A DNA stretch of 64,000 nucleotides from JABIDZ01 sp964619405 (GTDB lineage Archaea; Iainarchaeota; Iainarchaeia; Iainarchaeales; JAAZKV01), in NCBI GenBank assembly GCA_964619405.1, contig CAZUCF010000002.1, forward strand, positions 49,448 through 113,447. The letters run 5' to 3'. A model generated the notes under the pieces. It searched no databases. It saw only the letters and a list, made by a program, of their open reading frames with translations, and was not told where the DNA came from. This document shows, piece after piece, positions 1 through 8,110 of this stretch. The translations under genes were made by a program, and so were the position numbers. Position 1 is the stretch's first letter, and the number at the start of each line of letters is the position of its first letter.

Positions 1-2712
1 ACTGAAGCAGATGTTTTTTCTAGGTTTCAAAGAATGGTTGGTAAAAATGTTTTGTACCCAATAGCATTCCATATTTCGGGTACACCCGTTCTTGGAATAT
101 CATTGGCTATAAAAAACGGGGACAAGAAAAAAATTGATTTGTATAAGGGGTATGTTAGGGGCTATGAAAATAATGAAGACAAAATTGAAGAAATAATAAG
201 GTCTTTTGAGGACCCACAAAAAATAGTTGATTATTTTATTCCAAAAATGATGGCCGAGTTTAAAACATTGGGTTTGAGTGTTGATTGGAGGCGCTCGTAT
301 ACTTCTGGGAGCCCAGAACACCAAGCATTAGTTGAATGGCAATTCAAAAAATACAAAGAACAAAATTATTTAGTGCAAGGAAAGTACCCAATTCTTTTTA
401 GTATTACTTTGGATAATGCGGTTGGTGAAGATGATATTGTTGATGGTGATACTAACCCAGTTGAATTACAAGAATTTGTTGGAATAAAATTTGGATTTGA
501 AGATGGTTATTTAGTTGCAGCAACACTTCGCCCAGAAACGATGTACGGTCAAACAAACATGTGGGTTCACCCAAATGTTAATTATGTTAAAGTAAAAGTT
601 GATAACGAATTTTGGTTTGTTTCAAAAGAGTGTGCTAAGAAATTAGAATTTCAGGATCACAAAGTAAAAATAATAAAAGAAATTCCTGGAAAATATTTTA
701 TTGGAAAAAATTGTTTTGCACCATTTGTTGAAAGAGAGATTCCAATTTTGCCTTCAATTCATTGTGATTCAGAAATTGGTACTGGGATAGTTACTTGTGT
801 TCCAAGTGATGCTCCATTTGATTATATTTCTCTAAAAGAATTGTGGGATTCAAAAGAATTGTGTTCAAAATATGAGTTAGATCATGAAAAAATAAAATCA
901 ATTAAATTAATTCCTATTATTGATTCGAAAGGGTATGGTAAGTTCCCTGGAAAAGAAATTTGTGAAAAAAACAAAATCACAAAACTTTCGCAAGAAGATG
1001 AATTACAAAAAGCTACTCAAGAAATATATAAGGCTGGTTTTCACACTGGAAAAATGTTGGATAATTGTGGACCTTACAAAGGAATGAGTGTTTTTGATGC
1101 AAAAGACAAAATGAAGCAAGTTCTAATTGATAATAAAAAAGCAATTGTGTTTTTTGAAACATCAAGAAAAGCACAGTCAAGGGATGGTGGAAAAATAATT
1201 GTTGCAGTCTTAGATAATCAATGGTTCCTTGATTTTAACGCAAAGGGTTGGAAAAAATTGGCAAACAAATCTTTAAAAAAAATTGTTTTGTGGCCTGAAA
1301 AATATAGGAAACAATTTGAAGATGTTTTTGAGTGGTTGGATAAAAGGCCTTGCGCGAGAATGCGTGGTTTGGGAACAAAACTTCCGTTTGATAAAAAATG
1401 GGTTATTGAATCGCTTTCGGATTCAACAATTTATATGGCTCTTTATCCTATTGCTCATTTGATAAACGAAAATAATATTAAAAAAGAGCAATTAAATTCA
1501 GATTTTTTTGAATATGTGATGAAATCAATTGGTGAAATAAAAAATGTTGCAAAGTCAACAGGAATTGAAATATCTTTGCTTGAAAAAATGAATAAAGAGT
1601 GGAATTACTGGTATCCTTTTGATCACAGACACACTTTTCCCGCACACTTATCAAACCATTTGTCTTTCATGATTTTCGCTCATTGTGCTTGTTTTGGGGA
1701 AAAGCATTGGCCAAAAAGAATTTCTTTCCATGGAATGGTTATTTCTGGGGGAGAAAAAATGTCTAAAAGCAAGGGAAATGTTGTTACCCTACTTGAAATA
1801 AACGAGAAATATGGGGCAGATGCTTTTAGAGCTTTTATGTGTAATTCAACAAGTGTTGAGAGTACTTTTAATTGGGATTCTGATAAAGTTGAATTAATGA
1901 AAAATAATTTGAATAATTTGTTTGAATTAATTAAAAACATTGAAGAAAATAGTGAGGAAAATGATTCTTACAAAAAATATGAATCATTTATTTCTAAAAC
2001 TGAAAAAGCAGTAAAAAAAGCAACAATTGCAATTAAAAAAATGGATCTTAGAGTTTACTCAAATGTTATTCTATATGATATTTTAAATAATTACAAAAAA
2101 GTTAAAACAATTGCAAGCGAGAAAGATTTGAAATCAATTAATAATTATATTGGAAGCAAGTGGATAAGATTAATTGCTCCGCTCGTACCACATTTGGCTG
2201 AAGAATTATGGGCTATAAAAAACAAGGGTTTTGTTTCATTATCAGAGTGGCCAAAGTACAATGAAGAATTAATTGATGAGCAATTAGAAAGAATAGAATC
2301 AATAATTGATATTGTTAGACAAGATATTCTAAAAATAAAAGTGTTAGCAAAACTAGAAAAGGTTTCTAGCGTAAAAATTATTGTTGCTCCAAAATGGAAG
2401 TGGAAAGCAATAGAATTAGTAAAAAAAGCTTGTAAAGAAAAACCTGACTTTGGTTTAGCAATGAAAACACTAATGGAAAAAGATGAATTCAAAAAGCATG
2501 GTTCTGAAATACAAGGGTTCCTAAAAGTAGTAATGAATAAGTATGCTGATTTACAATTTGTGGAAGAGTTTGATGAGAAAACAATTTTAGAGGAAGCAAA
2601 AATTGTTCTTGAAAAAGAATTTGGTAAAATAGAAATTGAATCAGCTGAAGAAAGTAATGAACAAAAAGCAAAAAATGCTTTTCCAACAAAACCAGCTTTG
2701 ATAGTACAATGA
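1..2712 (+). CDS. leuS: Leucyl-tRNA synthetase, archaeal type (5' end outside window)
   Basis: Charges tRNA-Leu with leucine in the cytoplasm. The frame is open from base 1, so the gene starts upstream of the window and the ATG at 34 is only an internal Met; the HIGH-motif region is missing. About 903 residues are visible. An archaeal/eukaryotic-type CP1 editing domain is recognised by the stretch TLRPETMYGQTNMWVHPN (codons near 525-580). The KMSKS loop is encoded at 1756-1770, followed by GNVV. An anticodon-binding helical domain and a C-terminal extension follow. The TGA at 2710-2712 abuts the stop of a convergent toxin remnant. The family call is firm from these motifs and length. Confidence 0.97.
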   Translation, partial: TEADVFSRFQRMVGKNVLYPIAFHISGTPVLGISLAIKNGDKKKIDLYKGYVRGYENNEDKIEEIIRSFEDPQKIVDYFIPKMMAEFKTLGLSVDWRRSYTSGSPEHQALVEWQFKKYKEQNYLVQGKYPILFSITLDNAVGEDDIVDGDTNPVELQEFVGIKFGFEDGYLVAATLRPETMYGQTNMWVHPNVNYVKVKVDNEFWFVSKECAKKLEFQDHKVKIIKEIPGKYFIGKNCFAPFVEREIPILPSIHCDSEIGTGIVTCVPSDAPFDYISLKELWDSKELCSKYELDHEKIKSIKLIPIIDSKGYGKFPGKEICEKNKITKLSQEDELQKATQEIYKAGFHTGKMLDNCGPYKGMSVFDAKDKMKQVLIDNKKAIVFFETSRKAQSRDGGKIIVAVLDNQWFLDFNAKGWKKLANKSLKKIVLWPEKYRKQFEDVFEWLDKRPCARMRGLGTKLPFDKKWVIESLSDSTIYMALYPIAHLINENNIKKEQLNSDFFEYVMKSIGEIKNVAKSTGIEISLLEKMNKEWNYWYPFDHRHTFPAHLSNHLSFMIFAHCACFGEKHWPKRISFHGMVISGGEKMSKSKGNVVTLLEINEKYGADAFRAFMCNSTSVESTFNWDSDKVELMKNNLNNLFELIKNIEENSEENDSYKKYESFISKTEKAVKKATIAIKKMDLRVYSNVILYDILNNYKKVKTIASEKDLKSINNYIGSKWIRLIAPLVPHLAEELWAIKNKGFVSLSEWPKYNEELIDEQLERIESIIDIVRQDILKIKVLAKLEKVSSVKIIVAPKWKWKAIELVKKACKEKPDFGLAMKTLMEKDEFKKHGSEIQGFLKVVMNKYADLQFVEEFDEKTILEEAKIVLEKEFGKIEIESAEESNEQKAKNAFPTKPALIVQ

Positions 2713-2976
2713 TTAAATCAAATTCAATTTTTCTAAAATTAATTTTAATTCTCTGTAATCATGTTTTCTTTCTAGTATTGTGATTAAGAAAACTTCTTTA
2801 TTAATCAAAGTGTAAACTGCTTTTTTTTCTATTCCTTTATCATTGAATCTAATTCTAAATAATTTTACTTTAAAACCAGTTAACGCTTTGTTGTGAAAAA
2901 GGGTTTTCTTTTACTAAAAAAGTTTTTTTGTTAATTGTTTTTTAGTTTTTTCAGATAAATTATTTACTTCTTACAT
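2713..2976 (-). pseudogene. Decayed RelE/HigB-like toxin
   Basis: The minus strand reads as a RelE-superfamily mRNA interferase toxin only if several lesions are repaired. ATG at 2976 is followed directly by TAA. A second segment, coding NLSEKTKKQLTKKLF, runs into TAG at a T-run. The remainder (HNKALTGFKVKLFRIRF, then an AVYTLINKEVFLITI-like core and a C-terminal RKHDYRELK segment) continues in another frame to the stop at 2713-2715. The C-terminal half resembles RelE/Gp49-like toxins. The fragment lies 29 bases downstream of an RHH antitoxin gene, in the normal antitoxin-toxin order. Two breaks sit in homopolymers, so sequencing error could explain part of the damage but not the second-codon stop. 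Confidence 0.6.
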
Positions 2977-3005
2977 GAAAATATTTGATGGGTTTAAATA
3001 ATAAT

Positions 3006-3251
3006 TCATTTTTTAGCACCGCGAACTTTAAATAAGTCCTTTTCGGTACCAAGCGGAAATTTTCCCTGTTCAATTCCTTCAACCATTTTTGTTAGAAAAA
3101 AATGTTCTTTCGGAGTTAATTCAGGATCAATCTTATCTCTAATAGATTCTCGTATTAATTCTTGAATATTAGCATAACCATTTTTTTGAGAAAATGTTTG
3201 CGCTTTCTTCAACAATGTTTTTGGTAATCTAACATTTACTTGTGCATTCAT
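3006..3251 (-). CDS. Ribbon-helix-helix antitoxin-like protein
   Basis: Short DNA-binding protein of the Arc/MetJ/CopG type. The N-terminal beta strand (NAQVNVRLPKTLLKKA) is followed by two helices (GYANIQELIRESIRDKI), the usual RHH layout; the charged C-terminal tail would bind the toxin. An in-frame TTG at 3269 would add six residues, but the ATG at 3251 places the beta strand at the N-terminus as in relatives and is preferred. The adjacent toxin gene downstream is broken, so this is probably an orphan antitoxin that may still act as a repressor. A TTTAATATTTATT stretch just upstream could be its own TATA element. The RHH call is good; the partner is inferred from position. Confidence 0.75.
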   Translation of the reverse strand: MNAQVNVRLPKTLLKKAQTFSQKNGYANIQELIRESIRDKIDPELTPKEHFFLTKMVEGIEQGKFPLGTEKDLFKVRGAKK

Positions 3252-3275
3252 AATACCATTTGATACCAATAAATA

Positions 3276-3563
3276 TTAAATACTTTTCTCTTCGATTAAT
3301 TCTTCACAAATTTCTTTGTTAAAATCCTCAAAACCTTTTAATCTCACTAACCACCCTTCAACAAGAATTAGTTTGGATTCCTCCAAATCTTTTAGAGTAT
3401 TCTCTAACAACAAATAATTTTGATTGGAAAAACAAAGCAACTCGTCTTTTGAATAATATTTTTTTTCATTCATTAAAACAAATAATATTTTTTCATGTAT
3501 GTTACAAAAATTTTTGTGCTCTGAAGCTTTTTTCAAATACGCATTTTGTATTACTGTTAACAT
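3276..3563 (-). CDS. Small winged-helix-like hypothetical protein
   Basis: A 95-residue protein of no recognised family. Residues about 20-75 (IHEKILFVLMNEKKYYSKDEL, then LENTLKDLEESKLILVEG and WLVRLKG) alternate helices and a short hairpin like a small winged-helix domain, which would fit a transcription regulator. The ATG at 3563 overlaps the TAA of the upstream 59-residue ORF (TAATG), so translation is probably coupled. The stop lies 24 bases before the RHH antitoxin start, so the three genes may be one transcript. The winged-helix idea is inference from the pattern only. Confidence 0.5.
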   Translation of the reverse strand: MLTVIQNAYLKKASEHKNFCNIHEKILFVLMNEKKYYSKDELLCFSNQNYLLLENTLKDLEESKLILVEGWLVRLKGFEDFNKEICEELIEEKSI

Positions 3564-3742
3564 TATGGGCCACCAAAAATTTTTGAGTGGGGAGTCTCAA
3601 AATTCTTAAAAAAAAGTTTTTTATCGTTTGTAGAGTGTCTTACGAGAAAATAGTTTTTTTTAATGTTATCAAAAATTATTTTTTTTATTTCACTTTCTTT
3701 TTCATAAAGAACAATTTTTTCTAAAAACAATTCTTCTTTCAT
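3563..3742 (-). CDS. 59-residue hypothetical protein coupled to the next ORF
   Basis: Small ORF starting at ATG 3742 and ending in a TAA that shares bases with the ATG of the following gene. The protein is lysine- and phenylalanine-rich (starts MKEELFLEKIVLYEKESE) and has no motif I recognise. The one-base stop/start overlap, codon use like the neighbours and uninterrupted frame argue that it is expressed. It may be a partner or accessory of the winged-helix-like protein, or a small antitoxin. No function is assigned. Confidence 0.45.
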   Translation of the reverse strand: MKEELFLEKIVLYEKESEIKKIIFDNIKKNYFLVRHSTNDKKLFFKNFETPHSKIFGGP

Positions 3743-3920
3743 TACAATTATGCTGTTTAAGGCATTAATATATGGTTGGTAGAAAAAAGTTCAACTAAAA
3801 AGTTGATTTTTGAAATAGTTGCTCGGCATGAAACTTGTGAAGAATTTTTAATTGTTTTCAAAATAAATATTATTAAAAATAGTTATATTGATATAATCAT
3901 TTGGTGGTTTTGTGGTTGAA

Positions 3921-4133
3921 ATGGAACTAGTAATAAAAAAATGGGGTCGTTCTTTTGGAGCAGTTATTCCAATGGAGAAAGCAAAACAATTAAATTTAAA
4001 AGAAAATGATGTTGTTAGAGCTGAATTACTTAGAAAAAAAAATCCTTTAGAGAGTACTTTTGGTATTTTAAAAATGAAAACACCTACTGAAAAATTATTG
4101 GCTGACTCTGATAAGGAGTGTTGGAATGAGTAA
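3921..4133 (+). CDS. vapB: AbrB/SpoVT-type antitoxin (VapB-like)
   Basis: DNA-binding antitoxin with a swapped-hairpin AbrB fold: MELVIKKWGRSFGAVIPMEKAKQLNLKENDVV matches the strand-loop-strand pattern with the conserved G(R/N)S and P residues. The C-terminal tail should thread over the PIN toxin encoded by the next gene, whose ATG overlaps this gene by 8 bases. The ATG at 3921 fits the fold better than the in-frame GTG at 3912. A TTATATTGATATAA stretch some 35 bases upstream is a likely TATA region. Its role would be to neutralise the toxin and repress its own operon. Confidence 0.85.
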   Translation: MELVIKKWGRSFGAVIPMEKAKQLNLKENDVVRAELLRKKNPLESTFGILKMKTPTEKLLADSDKECWNE

Positions 4134-4488
4134 TTTTTTCTTTTTAGACACTTATGCGATTTTTGAAATAATATTTGGTAACAAAAGTTATGAAAAATTT
4201 AAAGATAAATTGTTAGTAACATCAATTTTTAATTTAGCTGAATTAAATTATAATTTAAAAAAAGATTTTTCAAAAGGAGTTTCTGATAGATTAACAAAAG
4301 AATATTCTGAAATATTAGAGGATATTGAAATTGATGATTTGATTCTGGCTTCTGATTTACGAACAAAAAACAGAAAATTATCTCTACCAGATTGTATTGG
4401 TTATGTTGTTGCAAAAAGAATCGGTGCAAAGTTTCTTACAGGTGACAAAGAATTTGAAAAAATGAGTAATGTTGAATTTGTTAAATGA
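4126..4488 (+). CDS. vapC: PIN-domain ribonuclease toxin (VapC-like)
   Basis: A 120-residue PIN-domain protein, the toxin of a type II VapBC pair; such toxins cut tRNA or rRNA using Mg2+ held by acidic residues. Visible PIN features are the N-terminal LDTYAIFE (first Asp), NLAELNY (conserved Glu), LSLPDCIGYVVAKRIGAKFLTGDKEFEKM (the second and third acidic clusters), and a short C-terminal strand. All four acidic positions are present, so it should be active. It overlaps the AbrB antitoxin gene by 8 bases. It is followed by an AT-rich gap and the MetRS promoter. Confidence 0.85.
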   Translation: MSNFFFLDTYAIFEIIFGNKSYEKFKDKLLVTSIFNLAELNYNLKKDFSKGVSDRLTKEYSEILEDIEIDDLILASDLRTKNRKLSLPDCIGYVVAKRIGAKFLTGDKEFEKMSNVEFVK

Positions 4489-4581
4489 ATTGATAATTTA
4501 TTAAAGCCAAATTTTTTTGTAATTTTTTTAACATATCTTAAAAAATTAGCATTTAAAAGACTTTTTTGATTTAATTTTGTT

Positions 4582-6225
4582 ATGGCTAAAAGGATTCTTG
4601 TTACTAGTGCTTTGCCCTATGTTAATAATATTCCTCACTTAGGAAATTTAATTGGTTCTGTTTTGAGTGCGGATTGTTATGCGAGGTATCAAAGATTAAA
4701 AGGCAATGAAGTATTATTTGTTTTAGGAACAGACGAGTATGGTACTACAGCAGAAATAAAGGCAAAAGAAGAAGGGGTAACAGTAAGAGAATTAGTTGAC
4801 AAGTATTTCAAAATTCATAAAACTATTTATGATTGGTTTCAAACTAGTTATGATTGTTTGGGTAGAACAACAAGTGATGAAAACAAAAAGATTGCTCAAG
4901 AAATTTTTTTGAAATTGTTTGAAAACAAAATAATAATTGAAAAAGAAGTTGAACAATTATTTTCAGAGAAAAGCAATTCTTTTTTGAGTGATAGGTTCGT
5001 TGAAGGAAAATGCCCTAACTGTGGTTTTGAACAAGCGCGAGGAGACCAATGTGATAAATGTGGGAAATTATTGGATCAAAAAGATTTGATTAATCCTAAG
5101 AGCAAGATTGATGGTAGTACTCCAATAATGAAGAAAACAAAGCACTTGTATGTTGACTTAAAAAAAATGCAACCATTACTAGAAAAATTTTTTGAAGAAA
5201 GAAAAGAAAATTGGAGTTCGCAAGCATTAACAATAACAGAACAATGGTTGAAAAAAGGTTTAGAAGAAAGAAGTATTACTAGAGATCTAGAATGGGGTAT
5301 TCCCGTGCCATTAAAAGGTTGGTATGGAAAAGTGTTTTATAGTTGGTTTGACGCTCCAATAGGTTACATTGGAATAACTGCTGAGTGTTTAAAAGAAAAA
5401 TGGGTTGATTGGTGGAAAGCAAAAGACATTTTGTTGTACCAATTCATGGGAAAAGATAATGTTCCATTTCACTCTATAATGTTCCCTGCTTACTTAATTG
5501 GGGCAAAAGATAATTACCATGTAATAGATGTTCTTGACTCAACGGCATACATTAATTATGAGGGTGGAAAATTTTCTAAGAGTAATAACATTGGTGTTTT
5601 TGGTAGTGATGCTATTGAATCAGGAATAAAATCTGATTTGTGGCGTTATTATTTGTTTAGGGTTAGGCCAGAAGATAATGATACTGATTTTTCTTGGAGT
5701 GATTTTGAAGCAAAAATAAATAACGAGTTAGTTGGTAATTTGGGTAACTTTGTTAACAGAGTTATTTCCTTAACAGAAAAATTTTTTGATGGAAAAAAAC
5801 CTTTTAAAACAAAAAGTTATTTGAATAAAGAATTACAAAAATTGTTAGAAGAGTATTTTGTTTTAATGGATAAGAGTAGGGAAAAAGATGCTTTAATGAA
5901 GGCTAATGAAATATCTTCTCTCGGAAACAAATTTTTGCAAGATAACGAACCCTGGAAACTTGTTAAAGAAAACAAAGAAAAAGCTGGTGAAATAATTGCT
6001 GAGGGAATAGAATTATTAAAAATTTTGGCTTTAGTTTACAACCCATTTATTCCAGAGTCAAGTAAAAAAATAGCAAGTATTGTTAATTTTGATTTAAAAA
6101 ATGGTTTTGAAAAAGTTTTTGTTGGTTTGAAAGAGGAAACAAAAATTATTAATGTTGGAATCTTATTTGAAAAACTAGAAAAAGAAAAGATTGATGAACT
6201 TAGGAAAAAATTTTCTGGAAAATAA
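4582..6225 (+). CDS. metG: Methionyl-tRNA synthetase
   Basis: Charges tRNA-Met (initiator and elongator) with methionine. The class I signature HLGN is at residues 19-22 and the KMSKS loop (KFSKS) at 330-334. One zinc knuckle is seen in the connective domain (CPNC at 144-147, CDKC at 157-160). The C-terminal anticodon-binding helical domain begins near residue 370 (NELVGNLGNFVNRV). At 547 residues it ends after this domain and lacks the C-terminal tRNA-binding (OB) extension found in many MetRS. A TTTAAAAG box about 30 bases before the ATG suggests a nearly leaderless transcript. Confidence 0.97.
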   Translation: MAKRILVTSALPYVNNIPHLGNLIGSVLSADCYARYQRLKGNEVLFVLGTDEYGTTAEIKAKEEGVTVRELVDKYFKIHKTIYDWFQTSYDCLGRTTSDENKKIAQEIFLKLFENKIIIEKEVEQLFSEKSNSFLSDRFVEGKCPNCGFEQARGDQCDKCGKLLDQKDLINPKSKIDGSTPIMKKTKHLYVDLKKMQPLLEKFFEERKENWSSQALTITEQWLKKGLEERSITRDLEWGIPVPLKGWYGKVFYSWFDAPIGYIGITAECLKEKWVDWWKAKDILLYQFMGKDNVPFHSIMFPAYLIGAKDNYHVIDVLDSTAYINYEGGKFSKSNNIGVFGSDAIESGIKSDLWRYYLFRVRPEDNDTDFSWSDFEAKINNELVGNLGNFVNRVISLTEKFFDGKKPFKTKSYLNKELQKLLEEYFVLMDKSREKDALMKANEISSLGNKFLQDNEPWKLVKENKEKAGEIIAEGIELLKILALVYNPFIPESSKKIASIVNFDLKNGFEKVFVGLKEETKIINVGILFEKLEKEKIDELRKKFSGK

Positions 6226-6403
6226 ACAAGTTTTTTTTTGGATTTTTTATAATAATCTTTTTATTATTTTTGTTTAGAAATTTATTTTATTTTATAATTT
6301 TTTTGCTTGTTAATGTATTTTTTCTATTTTTTATTTACCAATTTACTTTTTAAGCATTTCATTTTTTATTTGTTGTAATAAGACTATATTTTTAGTGTTA
6401 AAA

Positions 6404-6411
6404 GAGGGGTG
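6404..6411 (+). promoter_or_regulatory. Strong ribosome binding site
   Basis: GAGGGGTG lies 4 bases before ATG 6415 and decides the start of the membrane thioredoxin-like gene over the GTG at 6409, which it overlaps. It is complementary to the 16S rRNA 3' end. Most neighbours instead lack a leader or use a shorter GTGAT. Confidence 0.6.
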
Positions 6412-6414
6412 TTT

Positions 6415-7275
6415 ATGGCTAAAAAAAGAAAAAATGTTTCAAGTGCTTCTAAAGAGCACAAAGAACATGTTGAACAAAAAAATTCTGTTAAATCATTTAT
6501 TCCAAAAGATCAGAATGCTATTATGACAATGGCAATCTTTTTGATTATTGGTTTGATAGTAGGTGCATTAGTAACGTATGGTGCGTTCTCATCTGCTCCA
6601 GTTAACGAGCAAAACAATGACTTAAATAATGATTCAAACAATATAATTGGTTTGAGTGAGAGCGAGTTATCGCTAAAAGTTCAAGATTATTTAAACAATT
6701 ATCTTGTAGTGGATGATACTGTTAATGCAACAATATTATCTATTAGTGAAATTGAAACCGGTTTGTACCAGTTAGATTTTGAAGTAAAAGAAAACGGTAC
6801 ACTTGTTGGAAATGGTTTTGTTTACTCAACTGATAATACTTTGTTCCTTGGACAAATGTTTAATTTGAATGAACCATTAGAAATGCCTGTGCCTGTAGAA
6901 GAACCTGTTGAAGAAACTCCAGAAACAATTGAGACAAAAGAGTTTTCTGAAGAAGAAATACAACAAATAATTTCTTTTAGCAATTGTGTTGCCGAAAAAG
7001 GAATTGTTGTTTACGGCGCTAATTGGTGTGGTTACACAAACAATTTAGTAGACAATCTTGGTGGATTTGGTTTAATTGAACCATTTTATGTTGAGTGCAC
7101 TGAGGAAACTGAATTGTGTTCACAAGAGCAAATAACAGGTTACCCAACAGTAAAATTGAATGGAGAAAAAATAAATCCTGAAAGAACATTTGAAGGTTTT
7201 GCAGAAGTAACTGGTTGTACTGCTCCAACATTTGATGAAGTAGTTGAAACACAAGCATATTCTGGCGACTGTTAA
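6415..7275 (+). CDS. Membrane-anchored thioredoxin-like protein with CGYT site
   Basis: A 286-residue protein with a lysine-rich cytoplasmic N-terminus, one membrane segment (about residues 36-56), an extracytoplasmic middle domain, an acidic Pro/Glu linker (about 152-182) and a C-terminal thioredoxin-like domain. The Trx domain has the strand GIVVYGANWCGYTNN, a YVECTEETELC segment and the cis-Pro motif GYPTVKLNGE, resembling the Trx domains found with VKOR/DsbA-type oxidoreductases. The active site is CGYT (C205-T208) rather than CxxC, so only one thiol is present there; other cysteines (191, the ECTEETELC pair) could complete a disulfide. The likely role is thiol redox chemistry on the outer face of the membrane. 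Confidence 0.75.
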   Translation: MAKKRKNVSSASKEHKEHVEQKNSVKSFIPKDQNAIMTMAIFLIIGLIVGALVTYGAFSSAPVNEQNNDLNNDSNNIIGLSESELSLKVQDYLNNYLVVDDTVNATILSISEIETGLYQLDFEVKENGTLVGNGFVYSTDNTLFLGQMFNLNEPLEMPVPVEEPVEETPETIETKEFSEEEIQQIISFSNCVAEKGIVVYGANWCGYTNNLVDNLGGFGLIEPFYVECTEETELCSQEQITGYPTVKLNGEKINPERTFEGFAEVTGCTAPTFDEVVETQAYSGDC

Positions 7276-7286
7276 AAAAATTTTTA

Positions 7287-7312
7287 TTAGAAAAGGCAAT
7301 TGCCTTTTCTAA
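7287..7312 (+). terminator. Perfect 26-bp palindrome followed by T-rich DNA
   Basis: TTAGAAAAGGCAA is followed at once by its reverse complement, 12 bases after the stop of the thioredoxin-like gene, then by T-rich sequence. It would form a hairpin with a small loop and probably ends the upstream transcript. Confidence 0.55.
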
Positions 7313-7338
7313 ACTATTTTTTAAAATTTTTGATTAAA

Positions 7339-7460
7339 ATTTCTTTTGTTTTTATTTGATTATTTTTTTTTTGTTTGATTATTTTTTTTTGTTTGATTAT
7401 TTTTTTTGTTTGATTATTTTTTTTGTAATATTTTTTTTGTAGTGTTTTTTTTGTAGTGTT
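7339..7460 (+). repeat. T-rich tandem repeat (about 17-bp unit, GTTTGATTATTTTTTTT)
   Basis: Four or so decaying copies of GTTTGATTATTTTTTT with variable T-run length, passing into TTTTTTTGTAGTGTT copies. It fills the spacer between the thioredoxin-like gene and the next membrane protein. No gene or stable structure is seen in it. Confidence 0.7.
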
Positions 7461-7510
7461 TGTTTTTTTGTAATAGTTGTTTTTTTATTCTGTTTCATTA
7501 TTATTATTTT

Positions 7511-8050
7511 ATGATAAAACTATTTGAAAACAAAAATTTCTTGTTATTATTAGCTATAACAAATTTTTGTGCAGGAGTATTTTCTATTAATTATTATTTA
7601 ACACAACTAACAAGAACTGATTTTTGGTTTTGGTTATTTGTTATTGATTGCCCTTTATATGCTATTTTGTTTGGTTTATTGTTGTTATCAAGAATAAGAG
7701 AAAAAAATTTTTCTTTACCTGGGTTTATTGTAATTGTTGGTTCAATAAAATATGGTTTGTGGACTTTGTTTGCTTTACTTGTTTCAGGAAATTTATTTAA
7801 TAATGGTTTAATTATTTTTAGTCATGTTTTGTTATTATTACAAGTAATTGTTTTCTACAAATTTTTTGAGTTCAAAATAAAACATTTTTTTATTGTTATT
7901 TTGTGGTTCTTGTTAAACGATTTTTTTGATTATGTTTTGTTAACGCATCCTTTTTTTGATACAATTTTTTTTGTTGAAGTAGCATTATTTGCTATAATAA
8001 CAAGTATTTTTATTCCGTTTTTTGTTGGAATATTTTTTTCAAAAAAATAG
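7511..8050 (+). CDS. DUF1405-like integral membrane protein
   Basis: A 179-residue protein of about five to six membrane helices. The start NFCAGVFSINYYLTQL, the LFVIDCPLYAILFGLLLL segment and the IVGSIKYGLWTLFALL segment follow the DUF1405 (YpjA-like) pattern of N-terminal Asn/Gly helix, Asp-Cys-Pro turn and KYGxWT motif. The function of that family is unknown. The ATG at 7511 is preferred because the 17 codons before it come from the T-rich repeat tract. The family call is by recollection of the pattern and is moderate. Confidence 0.6.
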   Translation: MIKLFENKNFLLLLAITNFCAGVFSINYYLTQLTRTDFWFWLFVIDCPLYAILFGLLLLSRIREKNFSLPGFIVIVGSIKYGLWTLFALLVSGNLFNNGLIIFSHVLLLLQVIVFYKFFEFKIKHFFIVILWFLLNDFFDYVLLTHPFFDTIFFVEVALFAIITSIFIPFFVGIFFSKK

Positions 8051-8110
8051 TCTATTTTTTATTATTCGGAAAACATATAAACCATTTCCCACTTACTTTT
8101 TTTGGATAAT

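Noticed and set aside
34..2712. ATG at 34 as the LeuRS start
   Set aside because: The frame is open to base 1 and the residues before it (DVFSRFQR) match internal LeuRS sequence.
6226..6403. Spacer between MetRS and the thioredoxin-like gene
   Set aside because: T-rich, without promoter other than the ribosome binding site; no RNA or ORF is supported.
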